A DNA stretch of 19,347 nt from Candidatus Firestoneibacteriota bacterium (GTDB lineage: Bacteria; Oederibacteriota; JAAXVQ01; JAUVAV01): NCBI GenBank assembly GCA_030635415.1, contig DAOVYW010000012.1, forward strand, positions 1-19,347. Reading direction: 5' to 3'. Below the pieces are notes generated by a model that was given only the letters and a program-made list of their open reading frames with translations, was not told the DNA's origin and made no database searches. Positions within the stretch are counted from its first letter, which is position 1. Each line of letters begins with the position of its first letter. The translations under genes were made by a program, and so were the position numbers. Shown one piece after another: positions 14,479 to 19,347 of this stretch.

Positions 14479-14608
14479 GGCACTAACTTAGACATTTTTT
14501 CGGCGTTCCAGTAGGGGCACGGCGCGCCGTGCCCCTACATAATACAGTGTTACATGCAACATAATGAGGTTTTATGCAGGTTGCATAAAAATATCTTAAG
14601 TTAGTGCC
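14479..14608. repeat. MITE-like element with GGCACTAACTTA inverted ends
   Basis: GGCACTAACTTA (14479-14490) and TAAGTTAGTGCC (14597-14608) are perfect 12-base inverted ends. Inside is a perfect 28-base palindrome (14511-14538, arms GTAGGGGCACGGCG), then TTTTATGCA / TGCATAAAA around a 3-base loop (14570-14590). GGGACAGG occurs just outside both ends (14465-14472 and 14613-14620), but not directly adjoining the ends, so it is not a clear target duplication. No coding capacity. Confidence 0.8.
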
Positions 14609-14630
14609 ATTCGGGACAGGGATAAAGTAG

Positions 14631-14652
14631 GGGCGGACTTCCATGTCCGCCC
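14631..14652. repeat. GTAGGGGC-family hairpin
   Basis: GGGCGGAC (14631-14638) pairs with GTCCGCCC (14645-14652) around TTCCAT. It is preceded by GTAG, like the other two GTAGGGGC palindromes in this gap (14511-14538 and 14873-14901). Confidence 0.7.
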
Positions 14653-14718
14653 TTTAGAGCGTTCCTGATTATAAAAGGATTTTGTATTCCGTAGGGGTTA
14701 AATAAAGCCGGTTTCAGG

Positions 14719-14747
14719 TTGACAACTGCCTTAGTCGCTTTTATAAT
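14719..14747 (+). promoter_or_regulatory. Perfect consensus sigma-A promoter
   Basis: TTGACA (14719-14724), exactly 17 bases, and TATAAT (14742-14747): twelve of twelve consensus positions. Transcription would start near 14754, about 230 bases before the DUF2298 gene. It therefore either makes a long structured leader for that gene or a separate small RNA that could end near the hairpin at 14873-14901. Confidence 0.7.
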
Positions 14748-14815
14748 TTCACAAGTTTTATTAGTTGGAGTCTAGTGTCCTGCGAGCCTGTGCAGTTAGA
14801 TGGTTTTTCAGGCTG

Positions 14816-14852
14816 CCATTCCTGAGTGCCTTTAGTGGGAATCCAGAGGCTT
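14816..14852. repeat. Degenerate copy of the 2247-2279 hairpin repeat
   Basis: CCATTCC here corresponds to TCATTCC in the 2247 unit, CCTTTAG to CTTTTAG, and GGAATCCAG is identical, at matching spacing. The stem pairing is largely lost, so this looks like an old copy. Confidence 0.5.
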
Positions 14853-14872
14853 GGATTTTAAAGGTGTTAATT

Positions 14873-14901
14873 GTAGGGGCGGGGTTTAACCCCGCCCCTA
14901 C
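14873..14901. repeat. GTAGGGGC-family perfect palindrome
   Basis: GTAGGGGCGGGGTT (14873-14886), one T, then its exact reverse complement ending in CCCCTAC at 14901. It is the third GTAGGGGC palindrome in this gap. It lacks a following T run, so it is not a typical terminator. Confidence 0.8.
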
Positions 14902-14932
14902 TGGAATATAAATATCATACGTATGACAAAAG

Positions 14933-14953
14933 TGACTAATTGCTCAAGCTCCT
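14933..14953 (+). repeat. Short dispersed repeat GACTAATTGCTCAAG, copy 3
   Basis: GACTAATTGCTCAAG (14933-14947) followed by CTCCTA, identical to the copy at 2383-2397 over the first 15 bases and to that at 10510-10529 apart from one inserted T. It lies 30 bases upstream of the DUF2298 gene. Confidence 0.6.
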
Positions 14954-14983
14954 AATAAAAACTTCGTTGCAGCGGGAGAGTTT

Positions 14984-17356
14984 ATGCAGTTTTTTGGAAT
15001 ACTGTGCTGGTGGCTGATTATTTCCGTCATGGGCATAATTGCCGTTCCCATAGCTTTTAAAACCTTTAAATTTCTACCTGACCGGGGATACACGTTTACC
15101 AAACCCTTGGGGTTATTACTGGCCGGCCTGCTTACCTGGCTTATGGGATTTATCGGGTTTTCGATTTTCACACTGATCATCGCCCTGGGTCTTTTGGCGG
15201 GCTTTTCTTTTTGGCTGGCGGCGAAATATAAGACGGAAATTCGCAGCGCCTGGGAAGAGCGCAAGGGCTATATTCTGGTGGTGGAATTATTTTTCGCGGC
15301 GCTCTTTCTGCTGTTCCTGTTTTTCCGGATGTACAATCCGGATATTCTGGGAACCGAGAAGTTTATGGACATGGCGTTCCTGCATTCCATCACGCGAGCT
15401 CCCTCTTTCCCGCCTTATGATCCCTGGATGGCAGGTCCGGAATTTTTTATCAGTTATTACTATTTCGGATACTTATTAATGAGCATCCTGACCAAGCTTT
15501 CAGGTGTTCCGGCGGCCATAGGGTTTAATCTGGCGTTAGGCATGCTTTTTGCGCTTTCCGGCACAGCGTTATTCGGGGTTTTATATAATTTAACCCGGCG
15601 GATGCTGGTGGGATTCGGCGGATGGACCATGATTTATCTGCTGGGAAATCTGGACGGATTTCGCCAGTTTCTCACGACCCGTTCGCTGGAAAATTTCAAC
15701 TGGTGGACGCCCTCGCGAATAATTCCGGATACCATAAATGAATTTCCGTTTTTTTCCTTTCTGCTGGGGGATATGCATCCCCATATGTTGGCAGTTCCAT
15801 ATTTTTTAATGAGCCTGGGGCTGGGATTGAACCAGCTTAAATCCGGCGAGCAGGTCGTGACCCTTAAAAATCCGGAACAACTTGGCCGGTATATTTTATG
15901 GGGGATCGTGATCGGGGCTCTGGGTTTTATAAACAGTTGGGATCTGCCCACCGCTTTTTTTATCGCTCTGCCGGCTTTTTTCTTTCAGCAATATGGGCGG
16001 CAGAGAATCTCGGCCATGCCATGGAAGGGCATGCTGGCAGCCCTGGGCGTAATCCTCGCCGCCGCTATTATTCCGTACCTTCCTTTTTATTTTTATTTCC
16101 ACAGCCAGGCCAAGGGAATGGGATTGACCACCCAGAATACCAACGTGAAAGATTACTTGCTGATTTTTGGGGTCTTTACTTTTATGGCGATGACCTTTCT
16201 GGTGGTGCGTTACCATGCTTGGTTCCTGGTTTTGTTATCTCCGGAGGTAAATAAACCCGCGCCGGGAAGGAAAAAAGGCGCGTACTGCCCGCAGTGCGGA
16301 AGCCCGATTCGGGAAGGCAAACGTATTTGCGGCCAATGCGGCCATTATATATCACCCGGCCCCTCCGAAACCGAGGGAGAAAGTCCCCTGGCCGGGTCGG
16401 TCAGCGAACTGCCCGGCCCGGTACGCAATATTTTTATGTTTCTTCTCCAGCCGGTCTTATTCTGGCGCCGGAGAGAAGGCTGGAAGACCGGAATTATAAT
16501 AATACTCATTTTAATTATAGCCACCGCCGCGATTTGGGGCAAATCGATTTTTCTGGGGATGGTTATTTTATTGGCCCTGGCAGCCGCGGTTTTGCTTTTT
16601 ACCCGGATTGACCGGCCGGAAACGATTTTTGCCTTAAGCCTGTTGTTTACCGCCTGGTTTCTGATTTTCGGATGCGAGGTGCTGCATATTAATGATACTT
16701 TCAACCCGCCCCTGGACCGTATGAACACAGTCTTTAAATTATATTACCAGGCCTGGTTTCTATTAGGCATAGCCGGAGTGTACGGAGTTTATTGGTCCTT
16801 CAAACACTCCCTGCGCCACGCCAATTTAAAAGCGGCCTGGCTGGTGGTGATGATCCTATTAATCGCCGCTTCCCTGGTCTATCCGTACGCTGCCGTGATG
16901 GTGAAGACCAATCATTTTAAAAATTTCACCACCCTGGACGGTTCCTATTATTTAAAAAACAACTATCCGGCGGATCGTGAGGGGATCGAGTGGCTCCGGC
17001 AGAATGTCCGGGGTTGTCCCGTGGTTTTAGAAGCCACAGACGGAGAGTACACGGATTTCGCCCGCGTTTCCACCTTTACCGGCTTGCCCACCGTGCTGGG
17101 ATGGGCCGGTCATGAATTGCAATGGCGGGGCAACTATGATGAACCGGGCCGGAGAATACCGGATATAGATGCCCTCTACGGCGGTAATGATATTGAAAAG
17201 GCCCGCGCCTTGATAGATAAATATAATATTCAATATGTATTTGTGGGTACACTGGAGCGGGAAAAGTACCCCGGGCCGGGATTGAATAAATTCGCGGTCT
17301 TTATGGAAAAGGCCTATGAAAATGCCGGAGGAGTGACGATATATAAAAGGCGGTAA
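14984..17356 (+). CDS. DUF2298 'YYY' membrane protein with internal zinc ribbon
   Basis: This 790-residue multi-spanning membrane protein matches the DUF2298/TIGR03662 family. Family marks are TEKFMDMAFLHSITRAPSFP (124-143), PPYDPWMAG and YYYFGYLL (158-165, the YYYxG motif), then LLGDMHPHMLAVPY (260-273), INSWDLPTA and NPPLDRMNTVFKLYYQAWFL. The C-terminal 150 residues are soluble, with EGIEWLRQNVRG, and probably extracytoplasmic. Unusual is a loop between membrane segments (about 420-500) with a CX2CX10CX2C zinc ribbon at C435, C438, C449 and C452, flanked by basic residues, so predicted cytoplasmic. The ATG has GGGAGAG about five bases upstream. Biochemical function of the family is not established; a role in envelope saccharide handling is inferred from co-occurrence with the next gene. 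Confidence 0.85.
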   Translation: MQFFGILCWWLIISVMGIIAVPIAFKTFKFLPDRGYTFTKPLGLLLAGLLTWLMGFIGFSIFTLIIALGLLAGFSFWLAAKYKTEIRSAWEERKGYILVVELFFAALFLLFLFFRMYNPDILGTEKFMDMAFLHSITRAPSFPPYDPWMAGPEFFISYYYFGYLLMSILTKLSGVPAAIGFNLALGMLFALSGTALFGVLYNLTRRMLVGFGGWTMIYLLGNLDGFRQFLTTRSLENFNWWTPSRIIPDTINEFPFFSFLLGDMHPHMLAVPYFLMSLGLGLNQLKSGEQVVTLKNPEQLGRYILWGIVIGALGFINSWDLPTAFFIALPAFFFQQYGRQRISAMPWKGMLAALGVILAAAIIPYLPFYFYFHSQAKGMGLTTQNTNVKDYLLIFGVFTFMAMTFLVVRYHAWFLVLLSPEVNKPAPGRKKGAYCPQCGSPIREGKRICGQCGHYISPGPSETEGESPLAGSVSELPGPVRNIFMFLLQPVLFWRRREGWKTGIIIILILIIATAAIWGKSIFLGMVILLALAAAVLLFTRIDRPETIFALSLLFTAWFLIFGCEVLHINDTFNPPLDRMNTVFKLYYQAWFLLGIAGVYGVYWSFKHSLRHANLKAAWLVVMILLIAASLVYPYAAVMVKTNHFKNFTTLDGSYYLKNNYPADREGIEWLRQNVRGCPVVLEATDGEYTDFARVSTFTGLPTVLGWAGHELQWRGNYDEPGRRIPDIDALYGGNDIEKARALIDKYNIQYVFVGTLEREKYPGPGLNKFAVFMEKAYENAGGVTIYKRR

Positions 17357-17604
17357 AAAATCTTTCCCTGTTGGTCTGTCCCCGGATGGTTTTGTCCAGG
17401 GGAAAGAAAGTATATTGGATCAGAAACACGATACGGTAATATATTGATGCCGTTCATTAATGACATGGTCGAATCCCAACTTTCGAGGGATTGAAAAACA
17501 GTATGGAATATTCACGTGCGGAAAAGCGATAGTCTGATATTGTTTTACATGAATAAATAACGATATCCCCATGTAAACGAGGGGCTACCTAACAGGAGGA
17601 AGTT
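17357..17604. other. Leader region between the two zinc-ribbon genes
   Basis: The gap holds no gene. TCTTTCCC (17361-17368) can pair with GGGAAAGA (17400-17407). The sequence between includes a copy of the CTGTCC..GGATGG..GTCCAGGG segment also found at 2323-2347. TTTACATG (17544-17551) pairs with CATGTAAA (17570-17577) around 18 bases. A weak promoter may lie at 17415-17442. AGGAGG is at 17594-17599. Confidence 0.55.
17415..17442 (+). promoter_or_regulatory. Possible promoter of the Agl23-like gene
   Basis: TTGGAT (17415-17420), a 16-base spacer and TAATAT (17437-17442). If used, it gives the gene its own leader of about 155 bases. The match is modest, and read-through from the upstream gene is equally possible since no terminator is evident. 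Confidence 0.3.
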
Positions 17605-19347
17605 GTGAATTGTCCTAAATGCGGGGCCGAGAATCCCAACCAGAGCCGTTTCTGTGATACCTGCGGAACCAAGCTGGTTAAAAAAGAAAAAAAGACGGAA
17701 AACCAACCGAAAGTTTCTTCCCATAACGCAACCCTTCCGGCTTCGCCGGTGGCCGAGGCGGAACGGGTTGGCTCTCCGGGGTTAAAGTGGCTCACAGGCG
17801 AACAGTTGGTCTGGCTGGGTATCCTGGCAGTGGCGGCTTTTCTGCGGTTTTACGCCCTGGGCGAGAAACCCCTGCATCATGATGAAAGCCTGCACGCCTT
17901 TTATTCCTGGGAGCTTTTCAAAGGCATGGGCTATTCTTATAATCCCATGATGCACGGGCCTTTGCTTTTCCACTTCAATGCCCTGGCCTATTTCCTTTTC
18001 GGAGCATCGGATTATACTTGCCGCATCGTACCCGCGGTTTTGGCCATGCTGACAGTGGTTATGGCCTGGTTTCTCCGCCCCTATTTAGGCCGCGTGGGCG
18101 CGGTTTTTACCGGCATCATGATCGCGATCTCGCCTTCTTTTACTTATTTCGGCCGTTTTATCCGCAATGACATTCATATTGCGGCTTTTACCATGATAAT
18201 GGTGTACGCCCTGTTTCGCTATCTGGATACGCGGCGCCCGAATTATTTATACCTGGGCGCGGCCGCGCTGAGCATGTCTTTTTGCACCAAGGAATTAACC
18301 TACATTACCGGCGCTATTTTTGTCTCCTTTCTCTTTTTTCGCTGGTTGTGGGAATATACGACCGGATCGGACGGAGAAAATCAATTGATAATGGCCCTGA
18401 AGAGCGTCTGGGAGAAGAAGATTCCGTTAGCCAGGGAAGAGAGCCCCTGGCGCCGGAGTCTGGGGAAGGTTCTGGATTTTATATTTCGCCCCCTTGGGGT
18501 CGCGACCCTGATTTTCTTTGGTATTATTTTTATTTTATACACCACAATTTTTACCAATCTCCCGGGATTTCTGCATGCTTTTACCAAGTCCATCTCCTAC
18601 TGGCTGGGACAGCACGAGGTGCAGCGGGGAAGCCAGCCGGTCTATTTCTATGCCGGCCTGATTCCTCTGTATGAAACCCTGGCGCTTATCGGCACACTGG
18701 TTGCCCTGGTTTATTATAGCTTTATCAAAACCAAGACCAACCGCGTCTGGCGTCTGCTGGCCTACCTGGTACTGGGCGCGGCCTGGTGGCTTTTTGCCGC
18801 CCATGGCAGCGAGACCTTTGGCCTGATTTTCTCTCTCCTGCTGGTATCACTGGGAACCGGCTTGCTGGCCTATTTTTCCTTCGACAAAAAAAATAAGTTT
18901 GTAACCTTCCTGATCGTATGGGCCCTGGCCGCTTTTTCGGATTACTCTTTTGCCGGGGAGCGTATGCCCTGGCTGATTCTGCACCCTCTGCTGCCCATGA
19001 TACTGCTGGCCGGAACCTGGCTGGGAGAGTGCTGGGAGCGCTTTCGCAGGCAGCGTGTCTGGCTGCTAACCGGGTTCGTGCTTCTGGGAGCCATGATGCT
19101 GCATAATACCTCGCTGCTGAATTTTTACGAAGCGGGCGCCAATCCCAGAGAACTGCTGGTCTATGTGCAATCCTCCACCGAGGTTACCCAGGTGGTGCGC
19201 CAGATTACCAATATGTCCAAGCGCCTGACCGGCGGGCTGGACATGAAAATCACTTGCGAGGATTATTGCTCCTGGCCCTTTGCCTGGTACTTGCGGGACT
19301 TTAAGCATGTTGGATATCCCAAATATACTGCTACCCAAGCCGAAGGC
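17605..19347 (+). CDS. Agl23-like (TIGR03663) membrane protein with N-terminal zinc ribbon, partial
   Basis: The reading frame stays open to the window end (581 codons), so the C-terminus is missing. It matches the TIGR03663 family ('flippase activity-associated protein Agl23'), which resembles PMT-type GT-C glycosyltransferases at its N-terminus. The family's invariant marks are visible: the DE pair in LHHDESLHAF (D93, E94), HGP in NPMMHGPLLFH (H117-P119), and arginines R80 and R140. Many membrane helices follow from about residue 66. Residues 3-20 form an added zinc ribbon, CPKCGAENPNQSRFCDTCG (C3, C6, C17, C20), then a polar linker to about 60, so it should face the cytoplasm. The GTG at 17605 has AGGAGG five bases upstream. 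It follows the TIGR03662-type gene, its known genomic partner. Function unproven. Confidence 0.85.
   Translation, partial: MNCPKCGAENPNQSRFCDTCGTKLVKKEKKTENQPKVSSHNATLPASPVAEAERVGSPGLKWLTGEQLVWLGILAVAAFLRFYALGEKPLHHDESLHAFYSWELFKGMGYSYNPMMHGPLLFHFNALAYFLFGASDYTCRIVPAVLAMLTVVMAWFLRPYLGRVGAVFTGIMIAISPSFTYFGRFIRNDIHIAAFTMIMVYALFRYLDTRRPNYLYLGAAALSMSFCTKELTYITGAIFVSFLFFRWLWEYTTGSDGENQLIMALKSVWEKKIPLAREESPWRRSLGKVLDFIFRPLGVATLIFFGIIFILYTTIFTNLPGFLHAFTKSISYWLGQHEVQRGSQPVYFYAGLIPLYETLALIGTLVALVYYSFIKTKTNRVWRLLAYLVLGAAWWLFAAHGSETFGLIFSLLLVSLGTGLLAYFSFDKKNKFVTFLIVWALAAFSDYSFAGERMPWLILHPLLPMILLAGTWLGECWERFRRQRVWLLTGFVLLGAMMLHNTSLLNFYEAGANPRELLVYVQSSTEVTQVVRQITNMSKRLTGGLDMKITCEDYCSWPFAWYLRDFKHVGYPKYTATQAEG

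Larger units (their letters stand above)
14369..14983. other. 615-base divergent intergenic region rich in palindromes
   Basis: No gene is supported here. It contains, in order: the minus-strand promoter of the DUF2723 gene; a 130-base terminal-inverted-repeat element; two further GTAGGGGC palindromes; a consensus plus-strand promoter at 14719-14747; a degenerate copy of the 2247-2279 hairpin repeat at 14816-14852; a TCATACGTATGA palindrome at 14915-14926; and the third GACTAATTGCTCAAG copy at 14933. Confidence 0.75.

Noticed and set aside
14479..14901. CRISPR array
   Set aside because: The palindromes differ in sequence and length and are not regularly spaced; no cas genes are present.
18282..18674. 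Plus-strand frame of 130 codons inside the Agl23-like gene
   Set aside because: It is in another frame from the long uninterrupted membrane-protein frame, which carries the family motifs.

Overview
The window reads as a chromosomal segment of a Firmicutes (Clostridia-like) bacterium. The main support is the gene order pepQ-like / efp / accB / accC / Asp23 (YqhY-type) / amaP, a classic Firmicutes neighbourhood, backed by strong AGGAGG-type ribosome binding sites, frequent GTG and TTG starts, and sigma-A-like promoters. No tRNA, rRNA or CRISPR was seen. This taxonomic call is inference from gene content; the spoIIIA genes that normally sit between efp and accB in spore formers are absent.

Layout. 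Bases 1-2560 are AT-richer and gene-poor: a non-coding stretch, a palindromic repeat element, a conserved membrane protein of unknown function on the minus strand, an ORF6N-type DNA-binding protein, and a cluster of small hairpin repeats. Bases 2561-8479 are a compact co-directional operon: GT4 glycosyltransferase, M24 (Xaa-Pro) peptidase, EF-P, AccB, AccC, Asp23/Gls24 protein and AmaP, closed by a clear terminator. Bases 8548-10464 hold a thiamine pyrimidine unit, thiD2 then thiC, with no visible TPP riboswitch. Bases 10624-12439 hold an unrecognised 137-residue protein that overlaps a SpoIID/LytB-like lipoprotein; a palindrome lies inside their apparent promoter.

Bases 12605-19347 are the most unusual part. 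Three large multi-spanning membrane proteins lie together: a DUF2723 (GT117-like) protein on the minus strand, then a DUF2298/'YYY' protein (TIGR03662-like) and an Agl23-like protein (TIGR03663-like, cut by the window end) on the plus strand. The last two families are known to co-occur but have no established biochemical function. Here both carry an added CX2CX10CX2C zinc ribbon, one inside a loop and one at the N-terminus, both predicted to face the cytoplasm. This suggests a paired envelope saccharide-transfer or flipping system with a shared cytosolic interaction module, and is the best candidate for something undescribed.

The intergenic spaces are rich in small palindromic, MITE-like elements (568-687, 2193-2368, 9036-9063, 12442-12593, 14479-14608, 14631-14652, 14873-14901) and in short dispersed repeats. 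Several sit directly at gene 3' ends.
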